From CAYMYN01 sp964394665 (GTDB lineage: Bacteria; Planctomycetota; UBA1135; GCA-002686595), in contig CAYMYN010000053.1 of the NCBI GenBank assembly GCA_964394665.1, positions 1 to 20,976 of the forward strand: a DNA stretch of 20,976 nucleotides, read 5' to 3'. Shown here in pieces: positions 5,806 through 13,356 of this stretch. Both the position numbers and the translations under genes were made by a program. Below the pieces are notes generated by a model. That model saw only the letters and a program-made list of their open reading frames with translations. It did not search any database and was not told the DNA's origin. Within the stretch, counting starts at the first letter, position 1; each line of letters begins with the position of its first letter.

Positions 5806-8550
5806 ATGGCCCCCAAGGGCGGGCGGAAGAAAGCGGGGCGCGGCTCCGCGGCGCAGGGTGGGCGGCTCGGGCGCCTGGGCGGCGTGCTGCGAGGGTTCCT
5901 GTTCGGGAGCCCGGTGGACGAGGGTGCGTCCGCGCGCCTCCAGGAGATCAAGGGCCTGGTGCTGATCGGGTTCTCGCTGTGGCTCCTGGTCTCGCTGGCG
6001 AGCTACTACACGCCCTACGGCGACCCGGGGGCGGACGGGCTCAACTGGGGTGGGCGCGCGGGGTTCTACCTCGCCAACGCGGCCGTCGTGGGCTTCGGTT
6101 GGGCGGCGTACCTGTGCGTGGCCCTGGGGCTGGGTTGGGGCGTCGTGATCCTGACCCGCAAACGCGTGCACTGGCCCGCCCTGCGTCTGTTCGGAACCCT
6201 GTGCCTGCTGGTCTCGACGTCCTTCCTGCTGCAGATGGCCTTCGGACCCGTGCTCGATCCGGTCCTCGGCTACGTGCCCGCGGACGCCATCAGCTCGCGC
6301 AGCCCGATGGGGCCGGGCGGCTGGTTGGCCCTGACGAGCAGCGAGTACCTGGCCGACAAGTTCGGCGGACCGGGCCTGGCGATCCTGCTCGTCCTGACGA
6401 CGTTGATCGCGTTCCTGCTGGCCACCGAGATGGCCTTCTACCCGGCCCTCGCGGCGCTGGGCGTGTGGATCGGAGAACAACGGGAAGCTGGTCAGGACGG
6501 CCCGTTGCCGGCGGTCGGGCGCTGGTTGGGCTCGCTCTTCAAGGGCCTGTGGGACTTCCTGCGCGGCGCGGACCTCGAACCCGAACCCGTCTTGGCGAGC
6601 AGCAGCGCCGTCGCCGTGCGCGGCCGGGCGAGCGCCCGACCCGCAGCCCCCCGCGGCCGCGGGAAGGTCAAGCCGCTCGAAGTCGACCCCGAGGAAGAGC
6701 TCTGGGAGGCTGACGACGACGAAGAGGACGAAGAGGACGAAGAGGAAGACGAGGACGAAGAAGACGAGGACGAAGAAGACGAGGACGAAGAGGACGAAGA
6801 CGAGGAAGACGAAGACGAGGAAGACGAAGACGAGGAAGACGAAGACGAAGACGAGGACGAGGACGACGACGACGACGACGACGAAGAGGACGACGACGAA
6901 GAGGACGACGACGAGGACTGGGACGACGAGAACGCCCGGGTCGAGGGCGACGACGAACCGGAGCGCGAGCTCGCCCCGGCCCCGCGCCGTGGGCCGATCC
7001 AGCCCACGGTCGCCAGCGCGCTCGCCTTCGAGGACGTCCAGCCGCCCCCCGGACCGTGGAAGTTCCCGCCCCTCGACCTGCTCGAGAAACCCACGGGCGG
7101 CAGCGGCCCCGACGGCGACTTCCTCGAGACCTCGGCGGCCAAGCTCGAGCACGCCCTGCGCAGCTTCCGCGTCGAGGCCGAGGTCGTCGCGGCCCAGGTC
7201 GGCCCGGCGGTGACCATGTTCGAGCTGACCGTGGCCCAGGGCACGCGGATGAACAAGGTCACGCAGCTCAGCCAGGAGATCGCGGCCGCCCTGCGCGCCA
7301 AGAGCGTGCGCATCATCGCGCCGATCCCCGGCAAGGCGACCATCGGCATCGAGGTGCCCAACGCCAAGCGCCGCGTGGTGCGCATGCGCGAGCTGATCTC
7401 GGCCGAGGCCTACGACAAGAAGTTCATGGCCCTGCCGCTGTTCCTGGGCCAGGACGCGACGGGCGAGCCGATCGTCGAGGACCTGGCGCGCATGCCGCAC
7501 CTGCTCATCGCCGGTACGACCGGCTCGGGCAAGTCGGTCTGCATCAACACCATCCTGGCGAGCCTCCTGCTCACGCGCTCACCCCACGACGTGAAGATGA
7601 TCCTGGTCGACCCCAAGATGGTCGAGCTGATGGCCTTCGCGAAGGTGCCGCACCTGATGCTGCCGGTCGTGACCGACGTGCGTCAGGCGACCAACGTGCT
7701 CAACTGGGCGGTCGAGAAGATGGAGGGTCGCTACGAGCTGCTCAAGGACGCCGGCTGCAAGAACATCAAGGGCTACAACGCGCTGGGGGAAGAGGGCCTG
7801 CGCAAACGCCTGGGCGACGACTTCAACGAGGAGCGCACGCCGCGCCAGCTCTCCTACATCGTGGTCGTGATCGACGAGATGGCCGACCTGATGATGGTCT
7901 CCAAGAAGGAGGCCGAGCAGGCCATCACGCGCCTGGCGCAGAAGTCGCGCGCCGTCGGCATCCACGTCATCGTGGCCACCCAGCGCCCCTCGACCGACGT
8001 GATCACGGGCGTGCTCAAGGGCAACCTGCCCACGCGCATCGCCTTCCAGGTGGCGAGCAAGATCGACAGCCGCGTGATCCTGGACGCCATGGGCGCCGAG
8101 AAGCTGCTCGGCAGCGGCGACATGCTCTACACGCCGCCCCAGTCCTCCCAGCTCAAGCGCGTGCAGGGCGCGCTGGTCGAGGACCACGAGCTGCAGGCGG
8201 TGATCGACTTCGTCTGCTCGGAGGCGGCGCCGAACTTCAACCAGGAGCTGGTCCAGACCGCGACCGGTGAGCGCGACCCCGACAGCCTGTCGGGCGAGAG
8301 CGGACCGGACGACCCGCTCTTCGACGACGCGGTGCGGGTCGTGCTGCGGACGCGGCGCGGCTCGGCCAGTTTGCTGCAGCGCGCGTTGAGCGTGGGCTAC
8401 ACCCGCGCCTCGCGTTTGATCGACCTCATGACGGAACACGGCATCCTCGGGGATCACCGGGGCAGCAAGTCCCGCGAGATCCTGCTCTCCCTCGAGGACT
8501 GGGAGGAGATGCACGGACAGAAAGCGGGCCAAGGAGTCGGCGATGAGTGA
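5806..8550 (+). CDS. ftsK: DNA translocase FtsK with a 69-residue uninterrupted acidic linker
   Basis: Septum-located double-stranded DNA pump that clears and aligns the chromosome terminus at division. The product has 914 residues. After a basic N-terminus come four membrane helices at about 49-68, 90-115, 126-147 and 187-209. The linker contains an Asp/Glu run (303-371, plus DDE 373-375 after one Trp). The motor has Walker A GTTGSGKS (570-577), Walker B VVVIDEMAD (686-694), then ATQRPSTDVITG and GSGDML. The C-terminal gamma winged helix (838-901) keeps the basic recognition helix GYTRASRLID. ATG 5806 follows GGAGG (5791-5795) by ten bases; GTG 5770 is a weaker option. The 206-bp gap before it shows no clear promoter or terminator. 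It overlaps the next gene by 8 bp. Confidence 0.95.
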   Translation: MAPKGGRKKAGRGSAAQGGRLGRLGGVLRGFLFGSPVDEGASARLQEIKGLVLIGFSLWLLVSLASYYTPYGDPGADGLNWGGRAGFYLANAAVVGFGWAAYLCVALGLGWGVVILTRKRVHWPALRLFGTLCLLVSTSFLLQMAFGPVLDPVLGYVPADAISSRSPMGPGGWLALTSSEYLADKFGGPGLAILLVLTTLIAFLLATEMAFYPALAALGVWIGEQREAGQDGPLPAVGRWLGSLFKGLWDFLRGADLEPEPVLASSSAVAVRGRASARPAAPRGRGKVKPLEVDPEEELWEADDDEEDEEDEEEDEDEEDEDEEDEDEEDEDEEDEDEEDEDEEDEDEDEDEDDDDDDDEEDDDEEDDDEDWDDENARVEGDDEPERELAPAPRRGPIQPTVASALAFEDVQPPPGPWKFPPLDLLEKPTGGSGPDGDFLETSAAKLEHALRSFRVEAEVVAAQVGPAVTMFELTVAQGTRMNKVTQLSQEIAAALRAKSVRIIAPIPGKATIGIEVPNAKRRVVRMRELISAEAYDKKFMALPLFLGQDATGEPIVEDLARMPHLLIAGTTGSGKSVCINTILASLLLTRSPHDVKMILVDPKMVELMAFAKVPHLMLPVVTDVRQATNVLNWAVEKMEGRYELLKDAGCKNIKGYNALGEEGLRKRLGDDFNEERTPRQLSYIVVVIDEMADLMMVSKKEAEQAITRLAQKSRAVGIHVIVATQRPSTDVITGVLKGNLPTRIAFQVASKIDSRVILDAMGAEKLLGSGDMLYTPPQSSQLKRVQGALVEDHELQAVIDFVCSEAAPNFNQELVQTATGERDPDSLSGESGPDDPLFDDAVRVVLRTRRGSASLLQRALSVGYTRASRLIDLMTEHGILGDHRGSKSREILLSLEDWEEMHGQKAGQGVGDE
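6712..6918 (+). repeat. T-free Asp/Glu codon repeat inside ftsK
   Basis: For 207 bases the plus strand contains no T and reads only GAC, GAA and GAG codons. The middle has tandem 15-base units such as GAAGACGAGGAAGAC, repeated perfectly three times, next to variants GAGGACGAAGAAGAC, giving an EDEED pentapeptide period. It codes for residues 303-371 of FtsK, within the linker between the membrane domain and the motor. Such a repeat is prone to slippage in steps of 15 bases, which would keep the frame. Confidence 0.85.
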
Positions 8551-10723
8551 GCGCAGAGATCGGACGATGACCGGGGCGGAGCTCTTCGGGGCGGCCCTCT
8601 TCGGCGCCGGCGCCTTCGTGTTGGTGCTGGTGCTGCTCTCGATCCAGAAGCCGTTCCCCACCGACGGCGTGGGCGGCTCGGCGGCCTTCGCCAAGGGGGT
8701 GGTCGACTGGCTCGGCCGCGTGCCCGCGGGGTTCCTCGCGGCGATCGTGGCCTGGCTCGGGGCGCGGCGCTTCCTGGGCTACGGCGCCGGGCGCCTCACG
8801 CTCAATCTGGTGGGTTCCCTGGGAGTCACCGCGGGCCTCGCCATCCTGTGCGGGGCGCTGTGGTCCGGCACGGGCGGCTCGATCGGCGCGGCCACGGGCG
8901 GGGGACTGGCGCGGATCTCGCCGATCCTCGGCGCGGTCGCGGGCCTGCTCCTCATGGCGGGCTCGGCCTGGTTGATCTGGTTGCGCGAGCTCGTCCCGTT
9001 CCCGGGAGGGAGCGACCTGCGGCGCGCGATTTCCGGCGCGGCCCGCGAGCGCGGTGCGGATGGAGTGTCCGCCGCGGAGGCGGAGGCCCTGGTGGTGCCC
9101 AACCGCCCCAAGGCCAGCGCGTCCCGCGGCGTCGAGCGACCGGCCTCCGAGGGCGCGGCGCGACCCCTCCCCAAACCCGTCCGCGGCGCGGCGCCCGTCC
9201 CCGCGGCCCCCGCGGCGGAAGAGGCCGACGAGATCGACGACGACGACTCCGATGCAGCGCCCCGAACCGATCGTGCGCACGCGGCTCCTGCCCGGGGCCC
9301 GGCTCGCCCATCCGCGCACCCTGCCGCCCAGCCCCTTGTGCGCGATCTGGCTGCGGAGCCTCGACCCGCGGTTCCCCCCGCCGCCGAGCGGGGCGCTACC
9401 GCCCCTGCCCCCGCCGCCGCCGAGCCGGCCGCTCCCGCCGCGGCGGTGAACCCGGGCGCCGCGCCCCTCAAGGGCGCGCCGCCCCTGGGATTGGCGGGTG
9501 GAGCCCAGGCGCTCACGCGTTCGACCTCGCTGCCCCGGCCGAGCTGGGAGCAGGGCGAGGAGTCCGAGGCCGAGGAGCTCGCCGCGGCGCAGTCCGAGCC
9601 CGCCCCGCCGCCGAACACGTGGCGCCCCACGCGCCTCCAGGGCACGCGCGCGGTGGAGGAGGTCGACGCCGACGAGCTCGAGGAGGAGCTCGAGGAGGAG
9701 CTCGAGGGCGAACTCGAGGATGGCGAGGAGCTCGCTGAGGAGGAGGACGACGAACTCGTCGCCGAGGACGGGGAGGACGGCGAAGAGGAAGAGGAGTACG
9801 AGGAGGAGGACGAAGAGGAGCTCGCCGCCGAGTACGACGAGGACCTCGACGACGAAGAGGAGTCGGACGAGGACGAGTCGGACGAGGAGGACGAAGAGGA
9901 CGAGGAAGACGAAGACGAAGACGAGGCCTGGGACGACTCCGAGGAATCCGAGGAGGAGGACGAGGAGGTCGAGGAGGAAGAGGACGAGGCCGCCGAGCTC
10001 GAGGAGTGGGAGGAGGAGGACGGGGACTCCGACGAAGACTCCGACGAGGAGGAGCTCGAGGAGGATCTGGCCGCCGAGCTCGAGGAGGGGATCGGGGGCG
10101 ATCCCGAGCCCGCCGCGCCCCTCCCCACCGCCGCGCGGGCCGAGGTGCCCGCGGCTGCCTCCCTGGACGGGGACGGCGATGGGGTCGAGGCCGAGTTGCG
10201 CCGCCTCCTGGCCGAGGAGGACGCCCGCGCCCGGGGCGCTGCGCTCCCGAAGGGGAGCGCGGTCCCCGCGCCGACTCCCAAGGCCTCCGACGCCGCGGAC
10301 GCCCTGCAGATGGACCTCTTCGGGGCCCCGCCCGAGGCGGCGGCCGATGGCTCCGGCGTGGTCCTCGAGCCCAAGGCCCCGCCCAAGTCCCCGCGCCGCA
10401 AGCCCGCCCAGACCCCGGCGCCCCAGGCCGCGGCCCCCAAGGCCCCGGCCCCCGCGCCCGTCGCCGCGGCCGTTCCGGGCGAGGGCCCCAGCCAGCTCGT
10501 GATCGACGCGGGCTGCCTGTTCCTCGACCGCGGGCGGGTGGCGGTCTCGATGCTGCAGAAGACCTTCGACCTGGACTTCGACACGTCCTGCGAAGTGCTC
10601 GACACGCTCCAGAACCTGGGCCTGGTGGGTCCCTACTTGGGCGGTCAGCGGCGGGATATACTCCTCACCCGCGAGCAGTGGCTGGAGCGCGTCGGGCAGC
10701 CGTCCCAGGCCGCGCAGGACTGA
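8543..10723 (+). CDS. FtsK-like membrane protein without motor: 4-TM domain, acidic linker, gamma-like winged helix
   Basis: No standard name fits. The 726-residue product starts with four predicted helices (about 11-33, 56-79, 85-108, 125-148). Their spacing and glycine patterns (DG-VGGSAAF; GTGGSIGAATGGGLARISP) follow the FtsK 4-TM domain, including that of the neighbour. A Pro/Ala-rich linker follows, then an Asp/Glu-rich tract (about 372-515) and more Pro/Ala sequence holding QMDLF (589-593). Residues 652-715 align without gaps to the gamma domain of the adjacent FtsK (838-901), with about 19 of 65 identical, including D-A, S-x-LQ, G-x-x-G and R-x-ILL...W. No Walker motifs occur anywhere. 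The recognition helix reads DFDTSCEVLD and has lost the arginines of FtsK. ATG 8543 overlaps the ftsK stop (ATGAGTGA) after AAGGAG at six bases, so co-expression with FtsK is very likely. Its function is unknown. Confidence 0.85.
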   Translation: MSERRDRTMTGAELFGAALFGAGAFVLVLVLLSIQKPFPTDGVGGSAAFAKGVVDWLGRVPAGFLAAIVAWLGARRFLGYGAGRLTLNLVGSLGVTAGLAILCGALWSGTGGSIGAATGGGLARISPILGAVAGLLLMAGSAWLIWLRELVPFPGGSDLRRAISGAARERGADGVSAAEAEALVVPNRPKASASRGVERPASEGAARPLPKPVRGAAPVPAAPAAEEADEIDDDDSDAAPRTDRAHAAPARGPARPSAHPAAQPLVRDLAAEPRPAVPPAAERGATAPAPAAAEPAAPAAAVNPGAAPLKGAPPLGLAGGAQALTRSTSLPRPSWEQGEESEAEELAAAQSEPAPPPNTWRPTRLQGTRAVEEVDADELEEELEEELEGELEDGEELAEEEDDELVAEDGEDGEEEEEYEEEDEEELAAEYDEDLDDEEESDEDESDEEDEEDEEDEDEDEAWDDSEESEEEDEEVEEEEDEAAELEEWEEEDGDSDEDSDEEELEEDLAAELEEGIGGDPEPAAPLPTAARAEVPAAASLDGDGDGVEAELRRLLAEEDARARGAALPKGSAVPAPTPKASDAADALQMDLFGAPPEAAADGSGVVLEPKAPPKSPRRKPAQTPAPQAAAPKAPAPAPVAAAVPGEGPSQLVIDAGCLFLDRGRVAVSMLQKTFDLDFDTSCEVLDTLQNLGLVGPYLGGQRRDILLTREQWLERVGQPSQAAQD
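9656..10087 (+). repeat. Acidic low-complexity coding tract in the FtsK-like gene
   Basis: About 144 codons (residues 372-515) are mostly Glu and Asp with scattered Ser, Leu, Ala, Tyr and Trp. Unlike the ftsK tract it is Glu-rich, interrupted and not strictly periodic. It probably forms an extended, charged linker between the membrane domain and the C-terminal winged helix. Confidence 0.75.
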
Positions 10724-10724
10724 C

Positions 10725-10791
10725 GGAGCGCCCCCCCCGAACGGGGTCTGCGCTCCCCGCGGAAGCGGCCCGGCGCGATGCGCGCCGGGCC
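10725..10791 (+). terminator. Two consecutive GC-rich hairpins after the ftsK pair (possible terminator)
   Basis: The first hairpin pairs GGAGCG (10725-10730) with CGCTCC (10751-10756), with CCCC/GGGG (10735-10738 and 10743-10746) nested around a GAAC loop. The second pairs GGCCCGGCGCG (10767-10777) perfectly with CGCGCCGGGCC (10781-10791) across an ATG loop. They start two bases after the TGA of the preceding gene and end 39 bases before rimO. There is no T tract, so classical intrinsic termination is uncertain; they may attenuate read-through or protect RNA ends. Confidence 0.45.
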
Positions 10792-10830
10792 CCGCCCGCC
10801 CCCCGAAGCCCTGCCGCGCGCCGAGCCCCC

Positions 10831-12180
10831 GTGAGCGACTCCGACCTCGTATCCCTGGTCCACCTGGGTTGCGCCCGCAACCTGATCGACTCGGAGCTGA
10901 TCCTCGGCCGCATGGCCGAGGAGGGCCTGGCGATCGTGGGGGACGTCGGCGAGGCGCGCACGGTCGTGATCAACACCTGTTCGTTCATCGGGCCCGCCCA
11001 GGCCGAGTCCGAGGCCGTCATCCGCGACATGCTCGCCCGCAAGGAGCGCGGCGAGCTCGACCACGTCGTCGTCGCCGGGTGCCTCGTGCAGCGCTACAAG
11101 CGCCAGCTCCGCACACGCTTCGAGGACGTCGACCTGTTCGCCGAGATCAGCGACTACCGCGAGCTGGCGCGCGGCGTGCGCGACCTGGTCTCGGGCAAGG
11201 GCGCGCCGGCCTACCTCGCGGCGGGCAAGCTGCGCGCCCCCGAACGGGAAGGCGCGCGCCTCCTGGCGACGCCCAAGAGCTACGCCTACCTGCGCATCTC
11301 CCACGGCTGCGACCACACCTGCAGCTTCTGCACGATCCCCTCGATCCGCGGGCCGCACCGCTCCAAGCGCCTGATCGACCTCGTGTCGGAGGCCGAGGAG
11401 CTGGTGGCCGCCGGCGCGCGCGAGCTCGTGCTGGTGGCCGAGGACTCGACCGCCTGGGGTCGCGACATGGGACTCGAGCTGCCGGCCCTGGTCGAGGCCT
11501 TGGCCGAAGTGCGCGGCGTGCACTGGGTGCGGCTCATGTACGCCTATCCCAACCGCTTCCCCTGGGAGCTGACGCGGCTCCTGCGCGAGCACCCGCGGGT
11601 CGCGACCTACCTCGACATCCCGATCCAACACGCCGCCACGCCCGTGCTGCGCGCCATGCGCCGCGCGGGGACGGGCCGCGTCGTGCGCGAGACCCTCGAG
11701 CGCCTGCGCGACGAGGTGCCGGGGATCATGCTGCGCACCACGCTCCTGCTCGGCTTCCCCGGCGAGACCGAGGAGGACGTCGGCGAGGTGATCGACCTGG
11801 TGGAGGACCTCCAGCTCTCGCGCGTCGGGGCCTTCGCCTACTCGCCCGAGCCCGGCACGCCGGGTTTCGACCTCCCCGGCCGTGTGCCCCCCGAGGAGGC
11901 CGAGGAGCGCCTGCGCGCCGTGTTGGAGGCGCGCGACGAGGTGCTGCGCGCGCAGCAGCAGGCGCTCGTCGGTCGGGAGCTCGAGGTGCTCGTGGACGAG
12001 CCCGCCGGAGGCCGCGGGGCCCTGGTTGCGCGGCCCGAGTTCGACGCGCCGGAGGTCGACATGCTGGCCCTGGTCAGCGATTCGGCCGCCCGCCCCGGCG
12101 AGCTGCTGCGCGTGCGCGTCGAGGCGCTCGACAGCGAGTCGAACCTCGTCTGTCGACCGTTGGTGGAGTCCAAGGTCTAG
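10831..12180 (+). CDS. rimO: Ribosomal protein S12 methylthiotransferase RimO
   Basis: Radical-SAM enzyme that adds a methylthio group to an aspartate of ribosomal protein S12. The 449-residue length is typical. The N-terminal cluster cysteines are Cys14, Cys50 and Cys84. The radical-SAM cluster motif is CDHTCSFC (Cys160, Cys164, Cys167), followed by TIPSIRGPHRSKR. YLDIPIQHAATPVLRAMRR favours RimO over MiaB, which has a different QSGS-type sequence at this place. The end (from about GRELEVLVDE) is a TRAM domain. GTG 10831 is the only good start in frame near the family N-terminus. It has no clear Shine-Dalgarno sequence, so initiation may be weak or coupled to RNA structure upstream. It begins a three-gene run with pgsA and pgpA. 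Confidence 0.93.
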   Translation: MSDSDLVSLVHLGCARNLIDSELILGRMAEEGLAIVGDVGEARTVVINTCSFIGPAQAESEAVIRDMLARKERGELDHVVVAGCLVQRYKRQLRTRFEDVDLFAEISDYRELARGVRDLVSGKGAPAYLAAGKLRAPEREGARLLATPKSYAYLRISHGCDHTCSFCTIPSIRGPHRSKRLIDLVSEAEELVAAGARELVLVAEDSTAWGRDMGLELPALVEALAEVRGVHWVRLMYAYPNRFPWELTRLLREHPRVATYLDIPIQHAATPVLRAMRRAGTGRVVRETLERLRDEVPGIMLRTTLLLGFPGETEEDVGEVIDLVEDLQLSRVGAFAYSPEPGTPGFDLPGRVPPEEAEERLRAVLEARDEVLRAQQQALVGRELEVLVDEPAGGRGALVARPEFDAPEVDMLALVSDSAARPGELLRVRVEALDSESNLVCRPLVESKV

Positions 12181-12183
12181 CCC

Positions 12184-12792
12184 GTGGGCATCTTCACCTA
12201 CTGGCCCAACCGCATCACCGCCCTGCGCTTCGTGGGGGCCTTGGTGCTGTTCGCCATCTTCTCGCTCTTCGGGAACGACCCGGACGTCACCGATCGCCGC
12301 GGGTTGATGCACACCTGCTTCTGGTTGTTCGTCGTGATCGCCGCGACCGACTTCCTGGACGGATACCTGGCGCGGCGCGGCAAGACGGTCACGGCCTTCG
12401 GGCGCATCTCGGACCCCTTCGTCGACAAGGTGCTGATCCTGGGCGCCATGATCTTCATGGCCGTGATGCCCTGGTCGCGCCCCTGGTTCCACCCGGCCTT
12501 CGTGGTCGTGATCCTGGCGCGCGAGTTCCTCGTCACCGGCATCCGCGGCTACGTCGAGAGCCTGGGCCGGGAGTTCCCCGCCGACCGTTTCGGCAAGCTC
12601 AAGATGGTCGTGCAGAGCATGCTCGTGGGTAGCGTGATGTGGCTGCACCTGTTCGCCTGGCCCGCCGCCTGGCTCGAGTTCTGGCGCGCCACGAGCTGGA
12701 CCCTGGCGGCGCTTACCCTGGTCACGACCCTCGGATCGGGCCTCACCTACGTGTTGCGCACCCGCGCCATCCTGTCCGAGGCGTCCCGATGA
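12184..12792 (+). CDS. pgsA: CDP-diacylglycerol-glycerol-3-phosphate 3-phosphatidyltransferase
   Basis: Makes phosphatidylglycerophosphate from CDP-diacylglycerol and glycerol 3-phosphate in the inner membrane. The 202-residue product begins GIFTYWPNRITALRF, typical of the family. It carries the full CDP-alcohol phosphatidyltransferase signature D-x2-DG-x2-AR-x8-G-x3-D-x3-D (Asp56, Asp59, Arg64, Gly73, Asp77, Asp81). Several hydrophobic helices surround the active site. The GTG start lies three bases after the rimO stop, with AAGG eight bases upstream. Its stop overlaps pgpA as ATGA, and pgpA encodes the next enzyme in the pathway, which supports PgsA rather than another CDP-alcohol transferase. 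Confidence 0.92.
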   Translation: MGIFTYWPNRITALRFVGALVLFAIFSLFGNDPDVTDRRGLMHTCFWLFVVIAATDFLDGYLARRGKTVTAFGRISDPFVDKVLILGAMIFMAVMPWSRPWFHPAFVVVILAREFLVTGIRGYVESLGREFPADRFGKLKMVVQSMLVGSVMWLHLFAWPAAWLEFWRATSWTLAALTLVTTLGSGLTYVLRTRAILSEASR

Positions 12793-13262
12793 ACGTCCTG
12801 CGCCTGGCCTTCGTCAGCTTCGGTTTCCTCGGCTGCTCGCCCCTCGTGCCCGGCACGGTCGGCACCCTGGGCGGCGTGGCCGTGGCCTGGGCCCTGGCCG
12901 GGACGCCGGGGTACCTGGGGTGGTCGTTGCTGGTCGCGGCCGTGCTGTACGCGATCGGCCGCTCCTTGGGCGAGTGGGCCGAGCGCTACGCCGGCCGCAA
13001 GGACCCGGGCATCTTCGTCGTGGACGAGGTCATCGGGTACCTCGTGACCGTGGCCTGGGTCAACGGGCCGAGCCTCCTGACCCTGGTCGTGGGCTTCTTC
13101 GTGTTCCGCTTCTTCGACATCGTCAAGCCCTGGCCCGCGCGGCGACTCGAACGCCTGGGCGGCGGCGACGGCATCCTGCTCGACGACGTCGCGGCGGGCC
13201 TGTACGGGCTGGCCGTGATGGCCGTGGCGCGCCTGACCTTGGATCTGCCCTGGGACGCCTGA
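12789..13262 (+). CDS. pgpA: Phosphatidylglycerophosphatase A
   Basis: Removes the terminal phosphate from phosphatidylglycerophosphate to give phosphatidylglycerol. The 157-residue product shows the PgpA pattern: GTVGTLGG near the N-terminus, then KDPGIFVVDEVIGYLVT, FRFFDIVKPWPARRLE and GGGDGILLDDVAAGLYG. The acidic residues in these motifs are the expected metal-binding site. Three or four hydrophobic segments fit an integral membrane protein. It is translationally coupled to pgsA by a 4-bp overlap, so two successive steps of phosphatidylglycerol synthesis are made together. Confidence 0.93.
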   Translation: MNVLRLAFVSFGFLGCSPLVPGTVGTLGGVAVAWALAGTPGYLGWSLLVAAVLYAIGRSLGEWAERYAGRKDPGIFVVDEVIGYLVTVAWVNGPSLLTLVVGFFVFRFFDIVKPWPARRLERLGGGDGILLDDVAAGLYGLAVMAVARLTLDLPWDA

Positions 13263-13289
13263 CGGCGGACGCTACCCTGCACGGGCGTG

Positions 13290-13320
13290 GGCTCGCGTCG
13301 GCGCGGCGCGAGCGCGAGCC
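13290..13320 (+). terminator. Hairpin after pgpA (possible terminator)
   Basis: GGCTCGCG (13290-13297) pairs perfectly with CGCGAGCC (13313-13320). The stem can extend by TCG/CGA with one bulged G. It lies 27 bases past the pgpA stop and before the next gene (13357). It has no T tract, so it is only a candidate terminator for the rimO-pgsA-pgpA run. Confidence 0.35.
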
Positions 13321-13356
13321 TCCCGGAACCGCGCGCCGCCCTCACACCCGAGCCCG

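Noticed and set aside
6712..6918. Tandem repeat considered as a CRISPR or satellite array
   Set aside because: The units are 15 bases without spacers and lie fully in frame within ftsK as Asp/Glu codons.
6492..7385. Minus-strand frame with a long poly-serine stretch
   Set aside because: The serines come from reading the Asp/Glu codon repeat of ftsK backwards; there is no independent gene signal.
5455..7500. 681-codon open frame on the minus strand
   Set aside because: It is antisense to coaB and ftsK. Its Val/Phe/Leu run is the mirror of the acidic repeat. Long antisense frames are expected in GC-rich DNA with few stop codons.
10657..10662. TATACT inside the end of the FtsK-like gene as a promoter for rimO
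   Set aside because: It includes an unusual ATA codon and matches the aroF -10, but no acceptable -35 lies 15-19 bp upstream, so it is unsupported.
10645..12648. 667-codon minus-strand frame
   Set aside because: It lies opposite rimO and pgsA, which have complete family motifs. The antisense product is a His/Gln/Arg-rich shadow.
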